DNA of 64,000 bases from JBEICQ01 sp046297395 (lineage in GTDB: Bacteria; Bacteroidota; Bacteroidia; UBA4408): NCBI GenBank assembly GCA_046297395.1, contig JBKCNM010000031.1, positions 69,764 to 133,763 of the forward strand, given 5' to 3'. Position 1 is the stretch's first letter. Each line of letters begins with the position of its first letter. Positions 1-8,636 of the stretch are shown here, piece after piece. Below the pieces are notes generated by a model that searched no databases, was not told the DNA's origin, and was given only the letters and a program-made list of their open reading frames with translations. A program made the translations under genes and the position numbers.

Positions 1-1457
1 CATCAGATGAAATTAAAAAAAGAAGAGACTTCAGACCTGTAAGTACCTTCACGATAGATCCTGCCGATGCAAAGGACTTTGATGATGCACTCTCAGTTGA
101 TATTCAGCCAAATGGGGATGTAGAGGTTGGGATACACATTGCAGATGTAACGCATTATGTAAAGCCTACAACCGAGCTCGATGCAGAAGCCTATCGACGC
201 GCAACATCGGTATATCTGGTGGATCGCACCATTCCTATGCTTCCCGAACGCCTGAGCAATGGATTGTGCTCACTGAGGCCCAAGGAAGACAAACTTTGCT
301 TTTCGGCTGTGTTTGTACTTACTAAGAATGCTGACATAAAATCGGAATGGTATGGCCGCACCATCATCCATAGTGACCGACGATTTACATATGAAGAAGC
401 ACAAGAAATCATTGAAACGGGAAGAGGCGATTTCGCCAATGAATTGGCTTTGCTTCATCACCTTTCCAAAACCTTGCGCAAGCAGAGGAGCAGAAAAGGA
501 GCCATCTCTTTTGAGAAAAAGGAAGTAAAATTCAGACTTGATAACAGTGGAAAGCCTACTGGAGTGATTATCAAAGAAGCGAAAGATTCAAATAAACTCA
601 TTGAAGATTTTATGCTTCTCGCAAATAGAAAAGTAGCAGAAACAGTAGGCCTGGGCATTCGTGAACAAAAGCCTTCAGCCAGTAGCAAAGCATTTGTTTA
701 CAGGATTCATGACAAACCAAATGATGAAAAGATGTTTCAATTTTCCAAGTTCATGAAAAAACTCGGATACAAACTTTCTACCGGTCAGGCAAGCGAGACA
801 TCCCAATCACTGAATAAACTTCTTGGGGAAGTTAAGGGAAAAAAGGAAAGTAACCTGGTTGAGCAACTGGCTGTTCGAGCCATGGCAAAGGCCATCTATT
901 CTGTAAATAACATTGGGCACTACGGTTTGGCTTTTGAGCATTACACCCATTTTACTTCACCCATCAGAAGATATCCTGACATGATGGTACATCGTTTACT
1001 GCAACTTTATCTCGACCATCAGGACAGCAAAACATCTAAAGGAAAGCAGAAAGAAAAATGGCCTGATACCGCTTCCCTCACCCAATGGTGCAAGCACTCA
1101 TCCGATATGGAGAAGCAGGCATCAGATGCAGAAAGAGCCAGTATCAAATACAAACAGGTGGAGTTTATGATGGACAAAATCGGTATTCCATTTAAAGCAG
1201 TCATCAGCGGATTTAATGAATATGGGATGTTTGCCGAAATTGAAGAAAATTTATGTGAGGGAATGATCAGATTTCGGGAAATCAATTTTGATTACCTCGT
1301 GTACGACGAGAACAATTATTGTGCAACGGGTAAACGCAGCAAAAAAACCTATCGTCTTGGAGATGAAATCATCGTGGAGGTAAAGAAGGCGGACTTAAAT
1401 AAAAAGCAATTGGATTTTTCTCTGATACATCAAAATGAATACAAAGGCTTGTCGTAA
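1..1457 (+). CDS. rnr: Ribonuclease R (3' part of gene)
   Basis: RNase R is a processive 3'-5' exoribonuclease that degrades structured RNA in the cytoplasm. The gene enters from the left edge; the frame is read from base 3 and 484 residues are visible of a family length of roughly 700-800, so the N-terminal cold-shock domains lie outside. The RNB catalytic signature IDPADAKDFDDALS sits at visible residues 19-32 and supplies the metal-binding aspartates; GIHIADVTHYV follows. HFTSPIRRYPDMMVHRLL marks the end of the RNB domain. A C-terminal S1 domain (FKAVISGFNEYGMFAEI) starts near nucleotide 1190. The gene is convergent with the ABC ATPase gene that ends at 1477, with 19 bases between and no evident hairpin. 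Confidence 0.95.
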   Translation, partial: SDEIKKRRDFRPVSTFTIDPADAKDFDDALSVDIQPNGDVEVGIHIADVTHYVKPTTELDAEAYRRATSVYLVDRTIPMLPERLSNGLCSLRPKEDKLCFSAVFVLTKNADIKSEWYGRTIIHSDRRFTYEEAQEIIETGRGDFANELALLHHLSKTLRKQRSRKGAISFEKKEVKFRLDNSGKPTGVIIKEAKDSNKLIEDFMLLANRKVAETVGLGIREQKPSASSKAFVYRIHDKPNDEKMFQFSKFMKKLGYKLSTGQASETSQSLNKLLGEVKGKKESNLVEQLAVRAMAKAIYSVNNIGHYGLAFEHYTHFTSPIRRYPDMMVHRLLQLYLDHQDSKTSKGKQKEKWPDTASLTQWCKHSSDMEKQASDAERASIKYKQVEFMMDKIGIPFKAVISGFNEYGMFAEIEENLCEGMIRFREINFDYLVYDENNYCATGKRSKKTYRLGDEIIVEVKKADLNKKQLDFSLIHQNEYKGLS

Positions 1458-1476
1458 TGGAGCCGTTGAAATTCAC

Positions 1477-2166
1477 TTATAGAAATGAACTCAGTTTGAA
1501 CCTCATCAACTTTTCTGAAAGATTAGTGGGTTTCATCTCTCTCTCGAGGGAATCGAACTCTCCTTGTGAGTAAATTTCGGGTTGAAATCCCTTTCTTAAA
1601 AATATGATTTGATGACACACATCACGAAGGGTAGAGAAAATATGCGAGGATAAGAGGACAAGCTTGTTCAAATCTCGCAACTTAAGGATTAATTCATTGA
1701 GAAGGATATTGCTTTCAATATCAAGGCCATTGTATGGCTCGTCAAGAATAAAGACCTTGTTTTGCTGAAGCAGGATTGCTGTTAAGGCAAGTTTCTTTTT
1801 CATTCCTGTAGAATAATTGGATGCATATTGATTTAGCGGAAGTCCGAAAATATTGTTATTCTCATTTACTTCCACATGCACATTTCTTGCTTCGCACAGG
1901 AGATTGATATATTCCTTGCCTGTTATCTTGGCAGGGAAATAAGGTTCAGTAAGAAGAAGACCGAGATGATTTTTCAGTGGAAGGAAATCACTTTGGATGT
2001 TTCCCTCATAAGATTCAAGTCCTGCTATGCATCGAAAAAGACTCGTTTTACCTGCTCCATTTTCTCCGACAACACCATAAATATTGCCTTCAGAAAAAGA
2101 GATGTTTAATTCATTCAGAACAAGGTTGTTGCCATAACTTAATGAGAGTTTTTCAATCTTTATCAT
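1477..2166 (-). CDS. ABC transporter ATP-binding protein
   Basis: A 229-residue cytoplasmic ATPase subunit of an ABC exporter. It shows Walker A GENGAGKTS near residues 35-43, a signature loop in the degenerate form YSTGMKKKLAL, Walker B VFILDEP and the H-loop LLSSH. The start codon lies within the end of the upstream permease gene (14-base overlap), so the two are probably translationally coupled and form one transporter. The short ATPase and the STGMKKK form of the signature resemble the CcmA/Nat-type exporter ATPases. The substrate cannot be read from the sequence. Confidence 0.9.
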   Translation of the reverse strand: MIKIEKLSLSYGNNLVLNELNISFSEGNIYGVVGENGAGKTSLFRCIAGLESYEGNIQSDFLPLKNHLGLLLTEPYFPAKITGKEYINLLCEARNVHVEVNENNNIFGLPLNQYASNYSTGMKKKLALTAILLQQNKVFILDEPYNGLDIESNILLNELILKLRDLNKLVLLSSHIFSTLRDVCHQIIFLRKGFQPEIYSQGEFDSLEREMKPTNLSEKLMRFKLSSFL

Positions 2167-3088
2167 CGAGTAAGGATTTTAGATTTTGTTTGGCTCTTAG
2201 GTAGAAAAATGGAATGACACCGATAACAAGAGGAGGAAAATAAACACAAAGCGAGAGTAAAATGTATTCAGGAATATGGATCTCTTGGGGGAAACTGGCA
2301 TATTTTATCATGATGATGGCACTTAATAAGCATCCTCCTACCAGCAAAAAAGTCAGTAGCAACTGATACTCCGATGGATAAAAACAAAAGAGGAGCACAG
2401 TCAGGGGAAACAACAATAAAAAAAGATTTTTAATGGCCAGGTGAGCCTTGCGCAGAAGAAACCCATTGGGAGCCTCCGGAAAAATCCAGATAAAATATTC
2501 ATTCTCGGGCTTAAAATAATACCCCATTACTGTAAAAACAATCAAACCCATTGAAAATAGACCAAGATTCATATTGTTCTCAAGGATGGCAATTAAAGTG
2601 AGAACAAGAGTGAGAATAAACACCGGAAAAGTTTTTCGAAAGCCTATTATATATTCGAAGACACCGGCCGAAAAGGGAACAGGGAATGAGAAATGTGTAT
2701 TTATTTTATAGGAAAACAAAGCCATTGCTGAGCCTGCCAATAAAAGCACGATTGCCTCTTGATAAGCATTGAAAAAAATTAAAACAAGTGCAAAGGGCAT
2801 ATTTATTACAGTGTTTTCGAATAGTCGAATCAGCTTTTTAATTTGGGCCCCATAAACAATAAGCAGAAACTCATTCCGCGTGACATTCGATAATGGAGCG
2901 ATTATCCCCAATGAGAAAATGACAAATGTATAAGATGCATAAGCAAAAGACGAGAATAATGCGTTCGCTAAAAATACCAAACCAAAAATAGCGAACAAAT
3001 AAACCACCAATGGATGAATGCCGGCGTCACTCAATTTTCGGTTAAACAACCGTAATTGCAATAGAAAATAGGATTTGATTTTTTGCAT
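2153..3088 (-). CDS. ABC transporter permease-like membrane protein
   Basis: A polytopic inner-membrane protein of 311 residues with about eight to ten hydrophobic segments, for example the stretches beginning PLVVYLFAIFGLVFLANALF and LLLTFLLVGGCLLSAIIMI. It is presumed to be the membrane partner of the ATPase whose gene overlaps its 3' end. Start: an ATG at 3133 would add 15 residues, but the ATG at 3088 gives a plausible amphipathic N-terminus (MQKIKSYFLLQLRLFNRKL). It also lies 16 bases after a near-consensus -7 box (CACATTTG on the minus strand, 3105-3112), so 3088 is preferred. There is no substrate clue. Confidence 0.75.
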   Translation of the reverse strand: MQKIKSYFLLQLRLFNRKLSDAGIHPLVVYLFAIFGLVFLANALFSSFAYASYTFVIFSLGIIAPLSNVTRNEFLLIVYGAQIKKLIRLFENTVINMPFALVLIFFNAYQEAIVLLLAGSAMALFSYKINTHFSFPVPFSAGVFEYIIGFRKTFPVFILTLVLTLIAILENNMNLGLFSMGLIVFTVMGYYFKPENEYFIWIFPEAPNGFLLRKAHLAIKNLFLLLFPLTVLLFCFYPSEYQLLLTFLLVGGCLLSAIIMIKYASFPQEIHIPEYILLSLCVYFPPLVIGVIPFFYLRAKQNLKSLLDDKD

Positions 3089-3205
3089 TAGTGAAGGCAA
3101 TGCACAAATGTGATAATTAATTTTTTCAAGCATCCGATTTCCTTGTTAATTAAAATAAATTGTTGTTGGCAAAACCAATACAGGAAAACATATGAGTACT
3201 GGTAT

Positions 3206-4432
3206 TTATTCTTTTTTGTTCCTGAGCTCGTATCTGTAAAAGGCCCTGCCCAATTGTTGCATAAATGGAAATCCTATGCTTTTGTATTCATATTTCCCAT
3301 CATTCACCACCTCATCTTTGTTCACATAAATAACCACACTCAGAAAAAATCCAATGTTGCGTTCTTTGTTCTCTATGTATGCACAATCTGAAAGATTGCC
3401 ATAGGATTGCCCAACAATATTGTAAATCCTAATTGAGTCACTGTTGATTCGTCCATGGGTATCTCCATAGAACAAATACTTTTTATAACTGTCTTCATAC
3501 AGCGAATCAGGATAAAGCGGATTGATGCTTTCGCGAGGCCACATGCCCATGTAGGTGCGCAAAAAATGAAGCTGGGGTTGACTGAGATCAAACCTTTGAC
3601 TTGGTTTTACTGATTCAGGAATCATAATGGCTTTTACCATCCCATCGATATCCTCGAGCGGAGCATAATTCATCTTTGAAAAATTCTTGGGTCGCCTGAT
3701 TTTCTTGGCGGACTCATTCATGTGGTATTTCCCAAGTTGAGGATATTTAAGCGGATGTTTCAGTGGCCTGAATGGCTGTTGGAGATTTTGTCTGAAAAGA
3801 GTGTCCCGTTGGGGAGAAAAAAAATAAACCGGATTTACCATGGCATTTGCCAGTGGGGTGCATTCAGCGTCGAACCGATGTACAATTCTTGTCTTGGGGT
3901 AACCCATTCTGTTCAATCTTTCCTGCAAAAATGAAGGACCGCACCACTCATATAATCTGCTGTAACTAAAATTATCACTTACCAGAAGCATCCGCCGGAT
4001 GTAATGTGCAATGTTGGGAAACCTATCTTTAATGTTGGTAGAATCCCATTCAATTCTTCGCTGACAGATTCCGGCACTGTCGTTACACATAGCAGTTTCT
4101 TCATTGATCTGAAAGGATGCCAGCGCATTGATTTTTTCCAGTGCAATTGCAGATACGGGAAGTTTAACCAGGCTTGCAGGGTAGAAATAAGGGTTTCCGG
4201 GTGCTCTGTAGACATATTTTGTTAGCACTGGAATCCCATGCCCGGATTTTTCAACATGGGTATAAATGATTTGCAAATGATACTTTTCGGGATGCTTGGC
4301 CACCGGGCCAAGTGAATCGCGGTTTTCTGCCAAAATTTTAAGAATCAGCGGGGCATTTCCGGCGTACATGGCCGGCTGAAAAGAGCATATAAAAAGGAGC
4401 ATTAAAAAAAATGAACCGGCAGTTTTCAACAT
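3206..4432 (-). CDS. Serine hydrolase of the class A beta-lactamase fold, secreted
   Basis: A 408-residue protein with an N-terminal signal peptide (MLKTAGSFFLMLLFICSFQ, cleavage near residue 25). Two of the three class A motifs are present: SLVK at residues 87-90 (catalytic Ser and Lys) and SDN at 152-154. The third, KTG, is not evident; the region around VGQSYGNLSD is where it would be expected. The protein is larger than a normal beta-lactamase (about 290 residues), with an insertion rich in Lys/Pro between residues 200 and 300. It may be a periplasmic peptidase or esterase rather than a resistance enzyme. The longest frame starts at a TTG (4453); the ATG at 4432 directly precedes the signal peptide and is chosen. 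Confidence 0.75.
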   Translation of the reverse strand: MLKTAGSFFLMLLFICSFQPAMYAGNAPLILKILAENRDSLGPVAKHPEKYHLQIIYTHVEKSGHGIPVLTKYVYRAPGNPYFYPASLVKLPVSAIALEKINALASFQINEETAMCNDSAGICQRRIEWDSTNIKDRFPNIAHYIRRMLLVSDNFSYSRLYEWCGPSFLQERLNRMGYPKTRIVHRFDAECTPLANAMVNPVYFFSPQRDTLFRQNLQQPFRPLKHPLKYPQLGKYHMNESAKKIRRPKNFSKMNYAPLEDIDGMVKAIMIPESVKPSQRFDLSQPQLHFLRTYMGMWPRESINPLYPDSLYEDSYKKYLFYGDTHGRINSDSIRIYNIVGQSYGNLSDCAYIENKERNIGFFLSVVIYVNKDEVVNDGKYEYKSIGFPFMQQLGRAFYRYELRNKKE

Positions 4433-4450
4433 GACAATACCAAGGTACCA

Positions 4451-4458
4451 CAAATGTA
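4451..4458 (-). promoter_or_regulatory. Bacteroidota -7 box for the serine hydrolase gene
   Basis: On the minus strand the sequence is TACATTTG, an exact match to the Bacteroidota sigma-A -7 consensus TAnnTTTG, 18 bases before the ATG at 4432. No good -33 TTG was found. It overlaps the start of the longest frame of the divergent mlaE gene. Confidence 0.45.
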
Positions 4459-4460
4459 TT

Positions 4461-4468
4461 TACCTTTA
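4461..4468 (+). promoter_or_regulatory. Possible -7 box for mlaEF
   Basis: TACCTTTA differs from TAnnTTTG by one base and lies 12 bases before the ATG at 4481. If real, the ATG at 4454 would be untranscribed, supporting 4481 as the mlaE start. This is a weak call from one element. Confidence 0.3.
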
Positions 4469-4480
4469 AAGCGATTCCGC

Positions 4481-5221
4481 ATGAACTGGCTATATCATCT
4501 GGGTAGATACTACATTCTGATCCGAAGGACTTTCAAAAAACCTGAAAAGGGGCGAGTATTCTGGCAACAGCTTGTCAGAGAAATGGACTCATTGGGCATT
4601 GGAAGCCTGGGAATCGTTTCCATCATCTCGATTTTTATGGGTGCTGTTATTTGCATTCAATCAGCTTTTGGATTTGAGAGCCCGTGGATTCCGCTGTATG
4701 CTGTGGGACTTTCCACCCGCGACATCATCATCCTTGAATTCTCACCTACGGTTGTTTGCCTTATTCTGGCAGGAAAAGTAGGCTCCAACATTGCAGGAGA
4801 AATTGGTACAATGAGGGTCACCGAACAAATAGATGCACTGGAAATCATGGGTATTAATTCAAGTTGCTACCTGATTCTTCCAAAAATAACCGCAGCAGTT
4901 ATTCTCTTTCCCTTTCTTATTATCATATCAATGTTCCTGGGTTTATTGGGAGGATATGTGGTGGGGGTGGCGGCCAAGGCTGTTACTTCCTATGAATACA
5001 TTTATGGTATCACCTGGGATTTCAGGCCGTTTAATGTGTTTTATGCCATTTTCAAAACCTATATTTTTTCTTTCATCATCACTTCAGTATCCGCGTATCA
5101 TGGTTATTTTACGCAAGGAGGAGCACTGGAAGTTGGGCGCTCATCAACAAAAGCAGTTGTCTATTCCAGTATCCTTATTCTGTTATTTAATGTAATCATC
5201 ACACAAATTTTGTTGTCATGA
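4481..5221 (+). CDS. mlaE: MlaE-family ABC transporter permease
   Basis: The inner-membrane permease of the Mla-type phospholipid transporter that helps maintain outer-membrane lipid asymmetry. About five hydrophobic segments are visible. The conserved MlaE region is seen as KVGSNIAGEIGTMRVTEQID (residues about 106-125), and the N-terminal part GIGSLGIVSIISIFMGAV is typical. A start at 4454 would add nine residues; the ATG at 4481 gives the family's usual length (246 residues) and follows a near-consensus promoter box. The stop overlaps the start of mlaF by four bases (ATGA), so the pair is coupled. No MlaD substrate-binding gene follows. Confidence 0.88.
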   Translation: MNWLYHLGRYYILIRRTFKKPEKGRVFWQQLVREMDSLGIGSLGIVSIISIFMGAVICIQSAFGFESPWIPLYAVGLSTRDIIILEFSPTVVCLILAGKVGSNIAGEIGTMRVTEQIDALEIMGINSSCYLILPKITAAVILFPFLIIISMFLGLLGGYVVGVAAKAVTSYEYIYGITWDFRPFNVFYAIFKTYIFSFIITSVSAYHGYFTQGGALEVGRSSTKAVVYSSILILLFNVIITQILLS

Positions 5222-5970
5222 TTGAAGTAAAAAATCTCTCTAAAACATTTGGCAATAATCCGGTAATAAAAAACATCAGCCATCACTTTGAACAAGGCAA
5301 GGTGAATTTAATTATCGGTCAGAGCGGCAGCGGAAAAACTGTACTGAGTAAATTGATGGTGGGTTTAATCAAACCCGATTCCGGGGAAGTGTATTTTGAT
5401 GGAAGAGAATTTATCGGACTGCATTTTGATGCGCGTAAGGAAATCCGTCAACAGATTGGCATGCTTTTTCAAGGTGCTGCACTTTTTGACTCCCTGACCG
5501 TGGAAGAAAATGTGATGTTTCCGCTCGAGATGTTTACACACATGAGCAAAAGTGAAAAACTGGACAGGGTAAATTTTTGTCTGAACCGTGTAAATCTTCA
5601 GCGTGCAAACCATCTCTACCCTTCTGAGTTGAGTGGAGGCATGAAAAAACGAGTGGGCATTGCAAGGGCTATTTCCATGAATCCAAAATACTTGTTTTGT
5701 GATGAACCCAACTCAGGACTTGACCCGCTCACATCTATTCTGATTGATCGTTTGATCAAAGAAATCACAGAAGAATTCAATACTACCACCATCACCATTA
5801 CCCATGATATGAACAGTGTGATAGAAATTGGTGACAACATCCTGTTTATTTACAAGGGGGAGAAATGGTGGACAGGCAACAAGTCAGAAGTGCTGAAATC
5901 CGACAACCAGGAGTTGAATGATTTTGTTTATGCCTCCAAATTCATGAAAAAAGTGAGGGCAGCATTGTAG
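5218..5970 (+). CDS. mlaF: MlaF-family ABC transporter ATP-binding protein
   Basis: The cytoplasmic ATPase that drives the MlaE permease, 250 residues. Walker A is GQSGSGKTV (residues about 35-43), the signature is LSGGMKKRVGIARA, Walker B is LFCDEPNSGLDP, and the H-loop is ITITHD. LSGGMKKRV and the NSGLDP after Walker B are typical of MlaF. Its ATG overlaps the mlaE stop. In other Bacteroidota mlaD may sit elsewhere, so its absence here does not argue against the assignment. A 20-base inverted repeat starts seven bases after the stop. Confidence 0.9.
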   Translation: MIEVKNLSKTFGNNPVIKNISHHFEQGKVNLIIGQSGSGKTVLSKLMVGLIKPDSGEVYFDGREFIGLHFDARKEIRQQIGMLFQGAALFDSLTVEENVMFPLEMFTHMSKSEKLDRVNFCLNRVNLQRANHLYPSELSGGMKKRVGIARAISMNPKYLFCDEPNSGLDPLTSILIDRLIKEITEEFNTTTITITHDMNSVIEIGDNILFIYKGEKWWTGNKSEVLKSDNQELNDFVYASKFMKKVRAAL

Positions 5971-5977
5971 ATAAAAC

Positions 5978-5997
5978 TGCCAATATGTATATTGGCA
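5978..5997. terminator. Inverted repeat downstream of mlaF, possible weak terminator
   Basis: TGCCAATA and TATTGGCA form a perfect 8-base stem around a TGTA loop, seven bases after the mlaF stop. The following TCAATATTGTTTTATCC is T-rich but has no clean T run, so it could be a weak terminator for mlaEF or a symmetric protein-binding site upstream of lon. The choice cannot be made from sequence alone. Confidence 0.4.
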
Positions 5998-6105
5998 TCA
6001 ATATTGTTTTATCCTATAATCATTCAGCATACCGCTGTAAAATCAATAAACATCACCTCATACACAGAAGCACACAAAGAAATCAGGTGACAATTTGTCT
6101 TAATT

Positions 6106-8562
6106 ATGCACATACCGGAATATTCAGATACCCCTATGGGATTTTCAGGGATCACTGAAGAAGAAACAGAATTGATACCACTTCTTTCCAATGAAGAAGA
6201 GGATCAGATGAACCAGGAAAAGATTCCTGATATTTTACCGATTTTATCATTAAGAAATACCGTTCTATTTCCCGGAGTGGTCATTCCAATTACAGTGGGG
6301 CGCGACAAATCCATCAACCTGATCAAGGATGCCAATAAGGCTGATAAGATTGTAGGTGTTGTATCACAGAAAGATGACAAACAGGAAGATCCTGCTTTTG
6401 AAGAATTAAATACGGTTGGAACGGTAGCTGTGGTATTGAAAATGTTTCGTATGCCCGATGGAAACACAACAGTAATCATTCAAGGAAAACGGAGGTTTAA
6501 GATGCAGGAAATGGTGCAGAAAGAACCTTATTTCAAAGCCCGTGTAACGGCCTTCCCCGACATCACACCAGAAGCAGGCGACAAGGAATTTGATGCATTG
6601 GTTTCATCGCTGAAAGATACCTCTCTCAACATTATTCAGAACTCACCCAATATTCCTTCTGAAGCCGCCTTTGCCATCAAGAACATAGAAAGCCCCAGTT
6701 TTCTGATCAATTTTATTTCATCAAACATGAATGCGGTTGTTGCAGAAAAGCAACAGATTCTGGAGATGGAAAACATCAAGGAGCGGGGCACACTTGTGCT
6801 GTCTCATCTGACCAAAGAGTTGCAAATGCTGGAACTGAAAAACCAGATTCAATCGAAGGTAAAAACAGATATAGATAAACAACAGCGTGACTTTTTTCTG
6901 AGTCAACAGCTAAAGACCATACAGGAAGAGCTCGGTGGAAATCCGTTTGAAGAACAATTGAAAGAGTATCAGAAAAGAGCTTCCGAGAAAAAATGGAATG
7001 AACAAACAGCTGCTGTATTCAAAAAAGAATTGGAAAAGTTACAAAGGATGAATCCGAATGCAGCCGAATACTCTGTACAAACCAATTACATCGAAACGCT
7101 GCTGGATTTGCCCTGGGATGAGTATTCTGTTGACAACTTTGATTTAAAACGCGCTTCAGATATTCTTGATGAAGATCATTATGGCCTTGAGAAAGTCAAA
7201 GACCGTATTCTGGAGTATCTGGCAGTGCTCAAACTGAAAGGCAATATGAAATCTCCCATCCTTTGTCTGTATGGCCCGCCCGGTGTTGGAAAAACCTCAT
7301 TGGGAAAGAGTATTGCCAAAAGCTTGGGGCGCAGTTTTGTAAGAATGAGCTTGGGCGGATTGAAGGATGAATCAGAAATAAGGGGACACCGCAAAACATA
7401 TATAGGCGCCATGCCGGGTCGTATTTTACAAAACATCAACAAGGCCAAAACTTCCAATCCTGTTTTTATTCTGGATGAGATTGATAAGGTTGGCAATGAT
7501 TTTCATGGTGATCCCAGTTCAGCCTTGCTGGAAGTGTTGGACCCGGAACAGAACCACGCTTTTTACGACAATTTTCTGGAAGTAGACTACGATTTATCCA
7601 AGGTGATGTTTATTGCCACTGCCAATTCATTAAGTTCTATTCAGCCGGCATTGCTCGACAGAATGGAGATTATTGACATCACCGGTTACACGATTGAAGA
7701 AAAAACCGAAATAGCCAAACGCCACCTCATCCCAAAGCAATTGGAAGAACATGGATTAAAACCCGGGCAACTTCAGTTTTCGGATGAGGTCATAGAGGTG
7801 ATTGTTGAAAGTTATACAAGAGAATCGGGCTTGAGAAGACTCGAAAAACAAATTGCCAAAATCATGCGTAACAAGGCAAGGTTTATTGCCATGGGTGAAA
7901 AAATAAAACCCCGGATAACCAAACCAGATGTGCGTAAAATACTGGGCGCAGAATTGTTTCATAAAGATAGTTTTATTGACAATGATGTGGCAGGAGTAGT
8001 TACCGGCCTGGCCTGGACCGCTGTGGGTGGCGACATCCTTTTTATTGAAGCAGGTTTAAGCAGGGGAAAAACAGGAGGTAAACTTACCCTCACCGGAAAC
8101 CTGGGCGAGGTGATGAAAGAAAGCGCGGTTATTGCGCTTGAATATTTAAAAACACATGCCCACCACCTTCAGATTCCTCACCAGGCATTTGACGATTGGA
8201 ACATTCATATACATGTACCGGAAGGAGCCACGCCAAAAGACGGCCCATCGGCAGGTATTACCATGCTAACTGCGCTTGCCTCTGCTTTTACACAGCGAAA
8301 AGTGAAAAAGCAGCTGGCCATGACCGGCGAAATTACGCTCCGCGGAAAGGTCTTGCCGGTTGGGGGTATTAAAGAAAAAATACTGGCTGCCAAAAGAGCC
8401 GGTATTTTTGAGATCATTTTATCCGAGGAAAACAAAAAAGACATAGAAGAAATCAGGGCTGACTACATCAGCGACATGACTTTTCACTATGTAAAAAAAA
8501 TGGAAGAAGTGCTGAAACTTGCCCTTCTGAAAGAAAAAGTAAAATCTCCACTCAAATTGTAA
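6106..8562 (+). CDS. lon: ATP-dependent protease Lon
   Basis: Lon is a homo-hexameric cytoplasmic AAA+ serine protease that removes misfolded and regulatory proteins. The 818 residues comprise an N-terminal LON substrate domain (about 40-245, ILPILSLRNTVLFPGVVIPI), an AAA+ module with Walker A GPPGVGKT at 390-397 and Walker B VFILDEIDK, and a C-terminal S16 protease domain. The catalytic Ser is in DGPSAGITM (Ser715) and the catalytic Lys in GGIKEK (Lys758), with the 43-residue spacing seen in E. coli Lon. The length is normal for Bacteroidota. No exact -7 box was found in the 135-base upstream gap. Confidence 0.97.
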   Translation: MHIPEYSDTPMGFSGITEEETELIPLLSNEEEDQMNQEKIPDILPILSLRNTVLFPGVVIPITVGRDKSINLIKDANKADKIVGVVSQKDDKQEDPAFEELNTVGTVAVVLKMFRMPDGNTTVIIQGKRRFKMQEMVQKEPYFKARVTAFPDITPEAGDKEFDALVSSLKDTSLNIIQNSPNIPSEAAFAIKNIESPSFLINFISSNMNAVVAEKQQILEMENIKERGTLVLSHLTKELQMLELKNQIQSKVKTDIDKQQRDFFLSQQLKTIQEELGGNPFEEQLKEYQKRASEKKWNEQTAAVFKKELEKLQRMNPNAAEYSVQTNYIETLLDLPWDEYSVDNFDLKRASDILDEDHYGLEKVKDRILEYLAVLKLKGNMKSPILCLYGPPGVGKTSLGKSIAKSLGRSFVRMSLGGLKDESEIRGHRKTYIGAMPGRILQNINKAKTSNPVFILDEIDKVGNDFHGDPSSALLEVLDPEQNHAFYDNFLEVDYDLSKVMFIATANSLSSIQPALLDRMEIIDITGYTIEEKTEIAKRHLIPKQLEEHGLKPGQLQFSDEVIEVIVESYTRESGLRRLEKQIAKIMRNKARFIAMGEKIKPRITKPDVRKILGAELFHKDSFIDNDVAGVVTGLAWTAVGGDILFIEAGLSRGKTGGKLTLTGNLGEVMKESAVIALEYLKTHAHHLQIPHQAFDDWNIHIHVPEGATPKDGPSAGITMLTALASAFTQRKVKKQLAMTGEITLRGKVLPVGGIKEKILAAKRAGIFEIILSEENKKDIEEIRADYISDMTFHYVKKMEEVLKLALLKEKVKSPLKL

Positions 8563-8636
8563 TCAATCTTTTTCTCATTTGAGGCCATGGGTTATTGGAA
8601 AATATGCTATTATAGCGGACGATACCCAAACGCTTG

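Noticed and set aside
6015..6020. TATAAT upstream of lon as a sigma-70 -10 box
   Set aside because: Bacteroidota sigma-A uses TAnnTTTG; TATAAT occurs by chance in AT-rich gaps and no matching -35 was seen.
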